DNA of 64,000 nt, from the NCBI GenBank assembly GCA_002813895.1, contig CP024912.1, positions 1,240,001 to 1,304,000 on the forward strand, written 5' to 3'. Under the pieces are notes generated by a model. The model was not told the origin of the DNA. It did not search any database and was given only the letters and a program-made list of their open reading frames with translations. This document shows positions 55,750 to 64,000 of this stretch, in pieces; position 1 is the first letter of the stretch, and every line of letters begins with the position of its first letter. Made by a program: the position numbers and the translations under genes. This DNA is from Cyanobacterium sp. HL-69. Lineage in GTDB: Bacteria > Cyanobacteriota > Cyanobacteriia > Cyanobacteriales > Cyanobacteriaceae.

Positions 55750-56985
55750 ATGAAATTATTAGTATTGAGTAATGGTCATGGAGAAGATACCATCGCCGTT
55801 AAAATCATTAAGGAATTACAGTTGATGGAGCCAGAAATGGCGATCGCCTCTTTGCCCTTGGTAGGGGAGGGTTTTGCTTATCGTCAAGCAAATATACCCA
55901 TCATAGCCCCCGTAAAACAAATGCCTTCTGGGGGTTTTGTTTATATGGACAAAAAACAACTGTTAGGGGATATGAAACAGGGTTTAATACAACTTACCAT
56001 GGCTCAACATAAAGCCGTCAAAAAATGGGCAAAGGGTGGGGGCAAAATCTTGGCAGTGGGGGATATATTACCCTTAATTTTTGCTTGGTTGAGTGGGGCA
56101 GAATTTAGTTTTGTACCCACGGCAAAATCAGAATATTTATGGAAAAATGAGAAGGGTTGGTTGCCCCATACCAATGGTTTGGATCATTTTTTTGGCAGTG
56201 TTTTTTACCCTTGGGAAAGATGGTTGATGAGTCATCCTCGATGTCAGGGAGTGTTTCCGAGGGATACCATTACCGCCCACAGTCTCCAAAACTTTAAGAT
56301 TAATGCCTTTGATGTGGGTAATCCCATGATGGATGGTATCGCAGACCATCATTTTAACCTAGAATTTGATCTCTATGAAGATCATTTAAAAATAGTGCTT
56401 TTACCTGGTTCGAGAATGCCCGAAGCCCTAGATAATTGGCGACTTATTCTCAAAGCCGTGGATTATCTTTTAGAATCTACTAATTATCAATTTTTGTTCC
56501 TGAGTGCGATCGCACCTTCTTTGCCCTCTGAACCATTTATAGAAGCCCTTAACCCCCCGTGGCAAAGGATAGACAACCTTAAATCAGCTATTCCCATCAG
56601 AGATGAAAAAATAGTGAATTTTATTGCAAAACAAGGTAAATTAAGTATTAGTCAGGGTGCCTATGCCGATTGTCTTCATTATGGTGACATGGCGATCGCA
56701 ATGGCAGGAACAGCCACCGAACAATTTGTAGGATTAGGGAAAAGTGCCATGGCAATTATGGGTAAAGGACCACAATTTAACCGTAAATTTGCCCAAAATC
56801 AAAGTTATCTCCTCGGAAATTCCATTCAACTACTAGAGAAACCCGAAGAAATAGTAAGTAAGATTAAAACAACCTTAGAAAATCCAGACTATTGGCAATT
56901 AGTAGCCGAAAATGGAAAAAAAAGAATGGGCAATCAAGGGGCATCTCGAAAAATAGCTCATCATCTAATTAACCAATTAATTTAA
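55750..56985 (+). CDS. lipid-A-disaccharide synthase-related protein
   Basis: A 411-residue protein of the cyanobacterial LpxB-related family (TIGR03492-type). It opens LLVLSNGHGEDTIAVKIIKE and contains GGKILAVGDILPLIFAWLSG, KIVLLPGSRMPEALDNW, and GDMAIAMAGTATEQFVGLGK, which fit a GT-B glycosyltransferase. True LpxB makes lipid A disaccharide, whereas this family is a separate branch of unknown acceptor, perhaps a glycolipid or an exopolysaccharide. The pentapeptide gene follows 17 bases downstream on the same strand. Confidence 0.85.
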   Translation: MKLLVLSNGHGEDTIAVKIIKELQLMEPEMAIASLPLVGEGFAYRQANIPIIAPVKQMPSGGFVYMDKKQLLGDMKQGLIQLTMAQHKAVKKWAKGGGKILAVGDILPLIFAWLSGAEFSFVPTAKSEYLWKNEKGWLPHTNGLDHFFGSVFYPWERWLMSHPRCQGVFPRDTITAHSLQNFKINAFDVGNPMMDGIADHHFNLEFDLYEDHLKIVLLPGSRMPEALDNWRLILKAVDYLLESTNYQFLFLSAIAPSLPSEPFIEALNPPWQRIDNLKSAIPIRDEKIVNFIAKQGKLSISQGAYADCLHYGDMAIAMAGTATEQFVGLGKSAMAIMGKGPQFNRKFAQNQSYLLGNSIQLLEKPEEIVSKIKTTLENPDYWQLVAENGKKRMGNQGASRKIAHHLINQLI

Positions 56986-57002
56986 TATCAAAAATATTCA
57001 CT

Positions 57003-57824
57003 ATGGACATTAAAGAATTAATAGAAAGATATGAAAAAGGAGAAACTAACTTTGAAAAATTAGATCTTCATGGTCAAGTTTTTATGGGTAACTTAAACCT
57101 AAGTCGTGCCAACCTCAAAGAATCCGACTTAAGCGGAGTGGAGTTTGTTAACTGCTCATTGACTGAAACCAACCTCAAAGGCTCTAACCTTCAAAATGCC
57201 ACCATTCAAGGGGATTTAACAGGAATAAACCTAATCACATCTAATCTAACCAATTCTAACCTATCCAAATCTAACCTTACCGAAGCTAGTTTACGGGCGG
57301 CTAACCTCACAGAATCCAACCTTAGTGAATCAAAATTAATCTATGCCCTTCTCCATGACTCCATTCTCAAAGACGCAAATCTTAGTAAAGCTCAAATGAC
57401 AAACTGTCTCTTGAGTAGGGCAAACCTCAGCGGTGCAAACCTACAGGGGGCAAATCTACAGGGGTGTAACCTTACCAATGCCCTTTTGCTCAATACTAAC
57501 CTAGAAGGGGCAAACCTTTCTTTTGCTCAATTAAACAGCGTTAATGCTGTGGGTATCAATGCTAGTAAAGCCAATTTTAGCCATGCCAACCTCAGTGCAG
57601 GTAACTTTGCTAGTGGTATTTTTCATAGTGCTAATTTAACTGATGCCATGGTGACATGGGTGAGTTTACGTAGTGCTGATTTTACCAAGGCAAACTTTTC
57701 TGGAGCTAAGTTATCATGGTCTAATTTTATGAGGGCTAATCTTACTAATGCGAATTTAATTGATGCCCAAACTAATAATACTAATTTTGAAGGGGCTATC
57801 CTTGAGGGGGTGGTTTTAAATTAA
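57003..57824 (+). CDS. pentapeptide-repeat protein
   Basis: A 273-residue protein. From about residue 25 to 270 it consists almost entirely of A(N/D)LxX units such as ANLKESDLSG, ANLSGANLQGANLQGCNLTN and ANFSGAKLSWSNFMRANL, forming a right-handed quadrilateral beta-helix. A short helical N-terminus (IKELIERYEKGETNFEKLDL) precedes it. There is no signal peptide or membrane helix, so it is cytoplasmic. Such proteins are frequent in cyanobacteria, mostly without known function. It lies 17 bases after the LpxB-related gene, so probably cotranscribed. Confidence 0.9.
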   Translation: MDIKELIERYEKGETNFEKLDLHGQVFMGNLNLSRANLKESDLSGVEFVNCSLTETNLKGSNLQNATIQGDLTGINLITSNLTNSNLSKSNLTEASLRAANLTESNLSESKLIYALLHDSILKDANLSKAQMTNCLLSRANLSGANLQGANLQGCNLTNALLLNTNLEGANLSFAQLNSVNAVGINASKANFSHANLSAGNFASGIFHSANLTDAMVTWVSLRSADFTKANFSGAKLSWSNFMRANLTNANLIDAQTNNTNFEGAILEGVVLN

Positions 57825-58058
57825 CTGGGGAATTGAATAGTAGATAATTAGGGAACAAATCAAGAGAATAATCGATAATTGAGGGAAGAGGAAAAAGATA
57901 ATAATTAAAGTTAATTACCTTATGTTGTTATTACCTCTACTTCCCATTGTCATTTGCCTAAAACCTAAAATTTAAATCCAAACTAAACTGAGGTGAGGTT
58001 TTATGTAGTTTCGGGGAAGTGCTGATTCGTTCATTTAAACAAAAAATAGCTTTAAAAG

Positions 58059-58802
58059 TTAAAAACTTTCCCCTACCCGTAAACTCAATGATTGACTATT
58101 ACGATTAATAATTACTTCGTTATCGTAGATACCTCCTAATGTCCATCCCGTAGAGGCGATCGCACTTCCCACCGCTACTCTTTCGGTGATATTATTAACA
58201 TTAAATAGAGCAAATCCGCCCCCATCTGGTAGTTGAATCACACCAACTAAACCATTTTTTTTCTGACTATCTACCGATGAATTTCTTACCCCATTATCAA
58301 CAGAAGAGTTTGTGGGCGGTGGTGGTAAACTATCTCCATTCAAAATTGGCACCGTTTCTGGACGACTGGGGCTTATGGGAGTCGGAGGAGGGGGTGTCGG
58401 TAAAGATTGAGGATTTTGGTCTGGAATTTTTATATTCGACTCTAGCAAAGGTGGTGGTGATAAATCTACGGCACTGGGTAAAGGAGGGGGTGTGGGAATT
58501 GGTAGAGCAGAAATTTCTGGGGGTAAATTATTTTCCTGAGAGGGTAAGGGGGGAATTTCTCCAGGATTAAGGTTTATGGAATTTTCCAATAAGGGATTAT
58601 TATCTCCCACATTTTTTTGTGTGGAGTTAACATTTTCTTGGTTAGTTTCTGTCAATGCTTGGTTATCAATAATGACTGATTGACGGTGTTGTCTATACAG
58701 CCAAGCGCCAACCAAGATTAGGTAAGTAGTCGCCCCCAAAAAGATTATCCTATCAACATAGGGAGGATATTTTATTTTCGTTTTGAGTCTTAATTTATTC
58801 AT
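58059..58802 (-). CDS. single-pass protein with Pro-rich linker and PilP/GspC-like C-terminus
   Basis: About 247 residues from the ATG at 58802 (MNKLRLKTKIKYPPYVDRII), chosen because GAGGAAGAGG lies just upstream. A membrane helix at about residues 20-38 is followed by a Pro-, Pro-Leu- and Ser-rich stretch to about 175. The C-terminal 65 residues (VGVIQLPDGGGFALFNVNNI, VGSAIASTGWTLGGIYDNEV) resemble the small beta domain of PilP/GspC proteins, which connect inner and outer membrane parts of secretion or pilus machines. That similarity is by pattern only. It lies 49 bases before the JAMM gene on the same strand. Confidence 0.7.
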   Translation of the reverse strand: MNKLRLKTKIKYPPYVDRIIFLGATTYLILVGAWLYRQHRQSVIIDNQALTETNQENVNSTQKNVGDNNPLLENSINLNPGEIPPLPSQENNLPPEISALPIPTPPPLPSAVDLSPPPLLESNIKIPDQNPQSLPTPPPPTPISPSRPETVPILNGDSLPPPPTNSSVDNGVRNSSVDSQKKNGLVGVIQLPDGGGFALFNVNNITERVAVGSAIASTGWTLGGIYDNEVIINRNSQSLSLRVGESF

Positions 58803-58851
58803 TCCCTCTTCCTCATACACCACAAAACTATAATAATCAATTTTTCTGTTT

Positions 58852-59313
58852 TTATTGATCGATAATTATAGTTTCTTCTTTAAATTGACTATTTTCTTCT
58901 AGTTGCCAACAATATAATTCTTTTATTTCTTTTTCCACCACTGAAGTAATTATATAAGAATATTCCTGCCATGCGATCGCCCTGTCAAACTCTGAAGGAA
59001 TAGCAGGATGATTAGGGTGGGAGTGATAAATGCCGATAATATCCAGATTTTCCCTTCTTACTTCTTTTTGTACTTGTAGCATGGTTTTAGGGGCGATCGC
59101 AAAATTTTCCTTCATGCCGTAATCAGGTTTATCCATGGCTTCCTTCAATAAATCCCGTTGATTTTCCCAATCATTAGCCGTAGGAATTACCCTAACTACT
59201 ACCTTAATTTCTTTCTCTTTTTTTCCTATCAAAAAACCACAACACTCGTAAGGATAATGTAAAATTGCTTCTTTTTTGATCAATCCCAAATCAATATTTT
59301 TAATCTTAATCAT
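58852..59313 (-). CDS. JAMM/Mov34 family metallopeptidase
   Basis: About 153 residues from the ATG at 59313; a TTG at 59334 would add seven. The zinc site is complete: Glu in the N-terminal ECCGFLIGKKE region, then GIYHSHPNHPAIPSEFDRA, which matches HxH-x7-S-xx-D. Bacterial members cleave ubiquitin-like proteins or sulfur-carrier precursors. The start lies five bases upstream of the birA stop, so the two are translationally coupled. The partner substrate protein is not encoded nearby. Confidence 0.88.
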   Translation of the reverse strand: MIKIKNIDLGLIKKEAILHYPYECCGFLIGKKEKEIKVVVRVIPTANDWENQRDLLKEAMDKPDYGMKENFAIAPKTMLQVQKEVRRENLDIIGIYHSHPNHPAIPSEFDRAIAWQEYSYIITSVVEKEIKELYCWQLEENSQFKEETIIIDQ

Positions 59314-59317
59314 TATA

Positions 59318-60139
59318 TTATGTAAATCGCTCAAAAATTTTACTTATTTCACTCTCATTATAAGGAGTAATTCCATATTCAATAGGGGAAAATATTACTC
59401 GACTACTAGCCCCCTTGGAAGAAAATTTAACTATTAAATTACCATTTTCATCTATCCCTAAGACAAATCCTTCTATACCTTCATAAATAACGGGTTTACC
59501 TTGATAAACTAAATATTGGTTATACTTATCTATAAAAATATGTCCTCCTTTTTCAATATAATCATTATAGCCAGTAAAAATGCCCTTTATGATTATGTTT
59601 AATAGGTCATTATAAGAATTAATTAAATAATTTTTAGTCTTTTTTATATAACTATCAAGACTAACACTATTATCTAAATATATTTGATTTTTCCAATTGA
59701 TACCTACCCCAATAATAGCATTATTTATCATACCATTTTGACTACTTACTTCTGATAATATACCCCCTACTTTTTTATTATCCAAAATTAGATCATTTAA
59801 CCATTTAATTTGAATCGGCACATTATATTTATTTAATTCCTCCGCAATACCAACGCCACAAAAAAGAGTTAAATGATTTATATTAGTGAACACCATTTCA
59901 GGAGACAAAACCACTGTCAAATACAATCCTCCCAAGGAAGACTGCCAAGAATTACCCCTTTGTCCTTTTCCTGCAGTTTGTTGTGTTGCTACCACTACAA
60001 AAGGTTTCTCAATATTTTTTTTACATAATTCCCATGCTTTAATATTAGTTGAAGTTACAATATCGTATATGTAACATCTAATTTCATTAAAATGTCGAGA
60101 GTTAGTATTACAAGATAATTTAATAATAATTTCTTCCAT
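59318..60139 (-). CDS. birA: biotin-[acetyl-CoA-carboxylase] ligase (class I, no HTH)
   Basis: A 273-residue biotin protein ligase that attaches biotin to the acetyl-CoA carboxylase carrier protein. The biotinyl-AMP loop is GKGQRGNSWQSSLGGLYLTV; IQIKWLNDLILDNKKVGGIL and IGVGINWKNQ complete the catalytic domain. A short C-terminal SH3-like domain follows (YEGIEGFVLGIDENGNLIVK). The DNA-binding N-terminus of E. coli BirA is absent, so it does not repress biotin genes. Lys/Asn/Ile-rich composition is even more AT-rich than neighbours. The JAMM gene overlaps its 3' end. Confidence 0.92.
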   Translation of the reverse strand: MEEIIIKLSCNTNSRHFNEIRCYIYDIVTSTNIKAWELCKKNIEKPFVVVATQQTAGKGQRGNSWQSSLGGLYLTVVLSPEMVFTNINHLTLFCGVGIAEELNKYNVPIQIKWLNDLILDNKKVGGILSEVSSQNGMINNAIIGVGINWKNQIYLDNSVSLDSYIKKTKNYLINSYNDLLNIIIKGIFTGYNDYIEKGGHIFIDKYNQYLVYQGKPVIYEGIEGFVLGIDENGNLIVKFSSKGASSRVIFSPIEYGITPYNESEISKIFERFT

Positions 60140-60232
60140 GAACTATAGGTAAACTAATATAAGGAATGCCAAAAAATATTTATTATTTTTTATATTGATG
60201 AGATAAAATCAATTTATTTACCATTAAATCAT

Positions 60233-60703
60233 ATGTCAACTGAACCACAAAATATATCACCAGAAACTTACAATTCATTAGACAACTATTTACAACTAAT
60301 ATATACAGGTTTATTAGCTTTAGATATTGAACATAAATTAACAACTTTTCCTAAGAACAAAACAGACCTAAATTTTGTAATTACATCTATCATCAAAATA
60401 ATCAAAAAAAATGATGAATTAATTCATCGTGCCGTCTCTCTTTTCGAGCAAATAGAAACCTCTGATGATAAAGAATATTATGGAATAGTACAAAGCTATT
60501 TTAATACTTTTAATAAACTGGTAAAGGATAGTGATACATTTCAAAATAACTTACAAGAGGAAAGAAATCAATCAGTTATTGCTACCAAAATATTAATAGA
60601 CTTATTATTTTATAGTAGTATATCTGGGGAAAGGTTATTGAGAGATAAATTAGAATCATTATTTAATACAAATTTTAAGGTAGAGGAAGATAATGAAATT
60701 TAA
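60233..60703 (+). CDS. hypothetical helical protein
   Basis: A 156-residue, mostly helical, soluble protein rich in Asn, Lys, Leu and Glu. It starts MSTEPQNISPETYNSLDNYL and has a coiled-coil-like middle (IHRAVSLFEQIETSDDKEYY) and a hydrophobic helix near LIDLLFYSSISGERLLRDKL. The last 11 bases overlap the start of cutA, which shows translational coupling. No family is recognised. The linkage to cutA suggests coexpression, not a known function. Confidence 0.65.
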   Translation: MSTEPQNISPETYNSLDNYLQLIYTGLLALDIEHKLTTFPKNKTDLNFVITSIIKIIKKNDELIHRAVSLFEQIETSDDKEYYGIVQSYFNTFNKLVKDSDTFQNNLQEERNQSVIATKILIDLLFYSSISGERLLRDKLESLFNTNFKVEEDNEI

Positions 60704-61025
60704 AGATTTAGGCATAATTTTGGTTAGTGCTTCATCCGAGGAAGAAGCTCATAAAATAGCATCCATATTGATTGAGTCTCAATTAGCTGCCTGTGTCAGT
60801 TTTTCCCCTGTAACGGCGGTTTATACTTGGGAAGATAAGTTAAATTGTGACGAAGAATGGCAGTTGATTATTAAAACAGATTTAACAAAATTTGATGTGA
60901 TTGTTACTAAGATTCAAGAGGCACATTCCTATGACATTCCGGAAATAATTGCTTTACCTATTGTAAAAGGCTCTTCTCGTTATCTGGGTTGGATGGTAGA
61001 AGAATTGACAAAAGAGGTGGAATAA
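60693..61025 (+). CDS. cutA: divalent-cation tolerance protein CutA
   Basis: A 110-residue PII-like trimer-forming protein. Characteristic segments are SEEEAHKIASILIESQLAAC near residue 15, AVYTWEDKLNCDEEWQLIIK and HSYDIPEIIALPIVKGSSRY. It resembles copper-tolerance CutA, whose real role is debated. It lacks a signal peptide. Its start overlaps the 3' end of the preceding hypothetical gene by 11 bases. Confidence 0.93.
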   Translation: MKFKDLGIILVSASSEEEAHKIASILIESQLAACVSFSPVTAVYTWEDKLNCDEEWQLIIKTDLTKFDVIVTKIQEAHSYDIPEIIALPIVKGSSRYLGWMVEELTKEVE

Positions 61026-61113
61026 TTAATAATCATTAAGGAAGTTTTTTCTTTTTTAAAAAGCAAATTTAGAAGTGTTTTGACAATTTTTCAAGTTTTA
61101 ATATAAAGGTTTT

Positions 61114-62031
61114 ATGGGCTATATTATCAGCACGGTAAATATGAAGGGAGGAGTGGGTAAAACTACTTTGACGGTTAACTTAGCTACTTGTTTAGCTAAA
61201 AATTTTAATAAGAAAGTTTTGGTGTTAGATTTGGATTCCCAAATTAGTGCAACCCTTAGTCTTTTGGCACCCCAAGAGTTTAGTAAGTTACGCAAAAAAA
61301 GAAAAACTTTAGCTTATTTAATTGATAATATTATCCAACCAAATCCTTATGCTAAATTAACCATTGAAGATATTATCACTGATTCTATTTGTGGTTTAGC
61401 AAATTTATCTCTTTTGCCAGGAGATATAGAATTATATGACGAATTTTTGGTATCAGAAATGATGCACCAAAAGTCTGTTAATTCCGATAATACGGATAAT
61501 TTTGATGAGGTGTGGAATAATTTTGAAAGGGTATTAGTAGAACAAATTGTTCGCCCTATCGCTCCCAATTATGATTTTATTATTATGGATTGCGCCCCAG
61601 GATATAATTTATTGACCAAAAGTGCGATCGCTTCTAGTGATTTTTATTTATTACCCGCAAGACCTGAACCTCTTTCACTGGTGGGGATACAGCTATTGGA
61701 AAGGAGAGTTAGAAACCTGAAAAAAGTACATGCTAAAATAAACCCCCTTAACCTAGATTTACTGGGTATCGTGTTTATCTTATCAGAAGGAGGACTTTTT
61801 GGACGCTACGATCGCTATTATTCCCAAGTAAAAAGGAGAGTAGAGCGAGATTTCAGTTCAGAAAAAATGTTCCCCACAGATATTCCTATGGATGTAAATG
61901 TGGCTAAATCTTTAGATATGTTTATGCCTGTAGTAATGTCTGCCCCTAATTGTTTGGCATCTAAAGCATTTAATAAATTAACGGAAGAATTTTTACAAAA
62001 AATAGCCCACTGTAAAACTAATAATGGCTAG
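61114..62031 (+). CDS. ParA/MinD-like AAA ATPase
   Basis: A 305-residue ATPase of the ParA group. The deviant Walker A motif is NMKGGVGKTTLTVNLATCLA near the N-terminus. Walker A-prime (VLVLDLDSQISATLSL) and Walker B (FIIMDCAPGYNLLTKSA) follow. There is no N-terminal DNA-binding domain and no parB homologue or parS-like site next to it, so it may position something other than a plasmid, such as carboxysomes or another organelle; that is inference, not shown. It is a single gene. Confidence 0.85.
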   Translation: MGYIISTVNMKGGVGKTTLTVNLATCLAKNFNKKVLVLDLDSQISATLSLLAPQEFSKLRKKRKTLAYLIDNIIQPNPYAKLTIEDIITDSICGLANLSLLPGDIELYDEFLVSEMMHQKSVNSDNTDNFDEVWNNFERVLVEQIVRPIAPNYDFIIMDCAPGYNLLTKSAIASSDFYLLPARPEPLSLVGIQLLERRVRNLKKVHAKINPLNLDLLGIVFILSEGGLFGRYDRYYSQVKRRVERDFSSEKMFPTDIPMDVNVAKSLDMFMPVVMSAPNCLASKAFNKLTEEFLQKIAHCKTNNG

Positions 62032-62092
62032 AAACAAACAAGAGAGAATTAATAATTAAAAATCCGTTTAGTTCTCTTGTTTTAAATTATAT

Positions 62093-62455
62093 TTAAACAA
62101 TATCAGAAGAACTATGATTAGATTTCACCCCACGATATTGGATATTTTTTTTAGGGATATTAAGGGCGGTTTGCTCAGGAGAATTATAATTTGAACCTCG
62201 ATATATCATACTTCTAAAAAGGCCATTACCTTCAGTTTTTTCTAGCTCTACTTTCTCTATTTTTTCTCTATTTTTTTCTTCGACGACATTAGTATCAGAA
62301 GTAGTCAATTTATCAATGGATTTTTGAGTAAACATCATTCCAATGACTAAAATACCTAGCAAAATCGGAGTGGGTGCTGAGACTAAACCTACAATCAAAG
62401 CTATTACTAGACTGAATACAGACACAGCCAGTCCGAAACAAATAATTAATTCCAT
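62093..62455 (-). CDS. small membrane protein with acidic/basic tail
   Basis: A 120-residue protein with two hydrophobic segments at its N-terminus (about residues 1-20 and 25-43, LVSAPTPILLGILVIGMMFT). A polar C-terminus follows, rich in charged residues (KNREKIEKVELEKTEGNG) and ending in a Tyr/Asn-rich part. The C-terminal tail is likely cytoplasmic. I do not recognise it. It is convergent with the ParA-like gene and divergent from the DUF427 gene. Confidence 0.65.
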   Translation of the reverse strand: MELIICFGLAVSVFSLVIALIVGLVSAPTPILLGILVIGMMFTQKSIDKLTTSDTNVVEEKNREKIEKVELEKTEGNGLFRSMIYRGSNYNSPEQTALNIPKKNIQYRGVKSNHSSSDIV

Positions 62456-62537
62456 GATGTATATAATTGAAAATGTATAGTTAACATTAATAATATATAT
62501 AACTATATTAGAACATAATTGAACATAGGATAGGGAA

Positions 62538-62822
62538 ATGGCAAAAGCAACTTGGAATGGGGCAACACTTGCCCAAAGCGAAAACTGCGAAATTGTTGAA
62601 GGTAATTATTATTTTCCCCCCGACAGCATCAATCAAGAGTATTTAAAACCAACGGAAACCCATACTACCTGTGGCTGGAAAGGAGTCGCCAGTTATTACA
62701 CTGTGGCGGTAAATGGAGAAGAAAATAAAGATGCTGCATGGTATTATCCTCAACCCAAAGAAAAAGCGGAAAACATCAAAAACTACGTTGCTTTTTGGAG
62801 AGGAGTAAAAGTTGAATCTTAA
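62538..62822 (+). CDS. DUF427 family protein
   Basis: A 94-residue soluble protein of the DUF427 family. Diagnostic parts are MAKATWNGATLAQSENCEIV, a central NYYFPPDSINQEYLKPTETH and CGWKGVASYYTVAV, ending in AWYYPQPKEKAENIKNYVAF. The family is widespread and its function is unresolved. The stop overlaps the start of the DUF58 gene by 11 bases, so the two are cotranscribed and coupled. Confidence 0.9.
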   Translation: MAKATWNGATLAQSENCEIVEGNYYFPPDSINQEYLKPTETHTTCGWKGVASYYTVAVNGEENKDAAWYYPQPKEKAENIKNYVAFWRGVKVES

Positions 62823-63999
62823 TTCTAGTCATAAGTCTTTTCTCCCAAAGGATGCTTTTTCTGGTTTTAGTAATTGGTGGCACAACCACTTACCTAGCCC
62901 ATCTTATGGTGGTTGGGTACTTTTGGGCATCGCCCTGAGTTTTTTTGGGGCGGCTACTAATACCATGGCTGGATGGTTATATGTACTCAGTGGCACTTCA
63001 TTGGCTTTGACGGGGTTAAATATTTTTATATCTTCCCAGACGGTTAAAAAATTGAAGATTAAACGTCTTCCCATAGAGGCTATTAGTGCGGGAGACGAGT
63101 TATTAATAGAGTTAACAGTGACAAATCCTACCAAATCTGGAAAAAACTTTGTGGAAATAGTAGATCACTTACCATTTCTTTTATCTAAGCCTGTTAATAG
63201 CTCCATAGAAAGCCTTGCTCCCGAAGAAACAAAAAAAATAACCTATTATGCTAATGCTCAAATTAGAGGCATTTATCATTGGCATAGTTTAGATATTAAA
63301 AGTGCTGCTCCCATTGGTTTGTTTTATGCTCGAAAAAGACGTAATATAGAAACAAGGGCGATCGTCTATCCTCAGATTCTACCTCTTAAGCAGTGTCCTC
63401 TCATCGATCACATTGGCAACGAGCAAACCCAACAACAACAGAGCGAAAAACTATATCAGAATGCTACTGAAGGAGTTACAAAAGCCATTAGACAGTATCG
63501 ATATGGAGATCCCCCACGGCTTATCCACTGGCGTAGTAGTGCTCGTTTTGGTGAACTACAGGTAAGGGAATTAGAAACTATAACAGGGGGACAGGAAGTA
63601 ATTATTTGTCTTGATAATAGTCAATCTTGGAATCAAGAATTATTTGAAAAAGCAGTAATTGCAACGGCATCTTTGTATTTTTATTGTAGTCGTCAGCAAC
63701 TAGATGTTAAGTTATGGACTCCTAAAACTAACACCATAAAAGGTAATCATGTGGTCCTGGAGGCGCTCGCCGCCATACAGCCTATGGAAAAGAAGGAAGA
63801 TGTGCAAATTCCCCCTAAGCCTTTAGTATGGCTGTCTAATAATCTCAGTAGTCTTTCCTCTTTACCTCAAGGCAGTCGATGGATATTTTTCCCTGAAAAT
63901 GATGATATTAGTGGGGAACAAAATATTTCTACCTCTGGTCTTAGTTGTCAATCAAATATGAACCTAGAAAATTTGTTACAGAAAACACTTAGATTATAA
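62812..63999 (+). CDS. DUF58 family protein
   Basis: A 395-residue protein, complete, with its stop at the very end of the window. It starts at TTG 62812 after GGAG. Two membrane helices lie near residues 30-75. The C-terminal part holds the DUF58 core (YRYGDPPRLIHWRSSARFGE and QEVIICLDNSQSWNQELFEK, a von Willebrand A-like start with DNSQS). DUF58 proteins are often linked to MoxR ATPases and peptidases in bacterial operons; neither is visible before the window ends. It overlaps DUF427. Confidence 0.88.
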   Translation: MNLNSSHKSFLPKDAFSGFSNWWHNHLPSPSYGGWVLLGIALSFFGAATNTMAGWLYVLSGTSLALTGLNIFISSQTVKKLKIKRLPIEAISAGDELLIELTVTNPTKSGKNFVEIVDHLPFLLSKPVNSSIESLAPEETKKITYYANAQIRGIYHWHSLDIKSAAPIGLFYARKRRNIETRAIVYPQILPLKQCPLIDHIGNEQTQQQQSEKLYQNATEGVTKAIRQYRYGDPPRLIHWRSSARFGELQVRELETITGGQEVIICLDNSQSWNQELFEKAVIATASLYFYCSRQQLDVKLWTPKTNTIKGNHVVLEALAAIQPMEKKEDVQIPPKPLVWLSNNLSSLSSLPQGSRWIFFPENDDISGEQNISTSGLSCQSNMNLENLLQKTLRL

Positions 64000-64000
64000 A

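Overview
The window is 64 kb of a chromosome from an AT-rich, probably unicellular cyanobacterium. The evidence is plastocyanin (petE), a plant-type ferredoxin, the inducible CO2-uptake NDH-1 operon (ndhF3-ndhD3-cupA), several cyanobacteria-specific families (DUF4335, LpxB-related protein, TGS-less ThrRS), and very frequent copies of the octamer GCGATCGC (HIP1). Low GC and short intergenic AT repeats suggest a relative of Cyanobacterium, Geminocystis or Synechocystis. The genus is inference.

Layout. 1-12.7 kb: end of an unidentified gene, a membrane-anchored GTPase, leuS, a homocysteine-biosynthesis (DUF39) protein, tRNA-Asp, argG, a small one-helix membrane protein and alaS. 12.7-15.8 kb: an accessory patch with a solitary Mrr-type restriction enzyme, two antitoxin-like small genes without visible toxins, a decayed copy of the 3' end of a bile-acid/sodium symporter gene, and an intact IS5-type element that needs a -1 frameshift. 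15.8-25.3 kb: a BON-domain membrane protein, the intact symporter, a DUF4335 protein, thrS, pheA, aroE, an epimerase and an IS4-family element. 25.4-34.4 kb: a CrtISO-like oxidoreductase divergent from a ferredoxin, a CapA-like protein, YebC, a lipoprotein with a very acidic tail, tyrS and a double histidine phosphatase.

34.4-43.5 kb: a response regulator, an AI-2E family permease with a small membrane partner, and the carbon-concentrating locus (LysR regulator, ndhF3, ndhD3, cupA), then cobS. 43.9-53 kb: tgt, larB, an HDAC-family deacetylase, a DusA-type dihydrouridine synthase, mreB-mreC and cysK. 53-64 kb: a J-domain protein, petE convergent with an OmpR-type regulator, an LpxB-related protein, a pentapeptide protein, a JAMM protease overlapping birA, cutA, a ParA-like ATPase, DUF427 and DUF58.

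Most of the window is core housekeeping: four aminoacyl-tRNA synthetases, tRNA modification, amino-acid and cofactor synthesis, cell shape, photosynthetic electron carriers and inorganic-carbon uptake. Genes lie singly or in short pairs on both strands. The less ordinary features are the accessory patch with a duplicated and IS-broken symporter end, a likely truncated IS remnant beside leuS, a G/C-rich structured spacer inside the CO2-uptake operon, a repeated 12-mer upstream of its regulator, and several cyanobacterial proteins of unknown function. I found no CRISPR array, rRNA or prophage, and no clear new multi-gene system.
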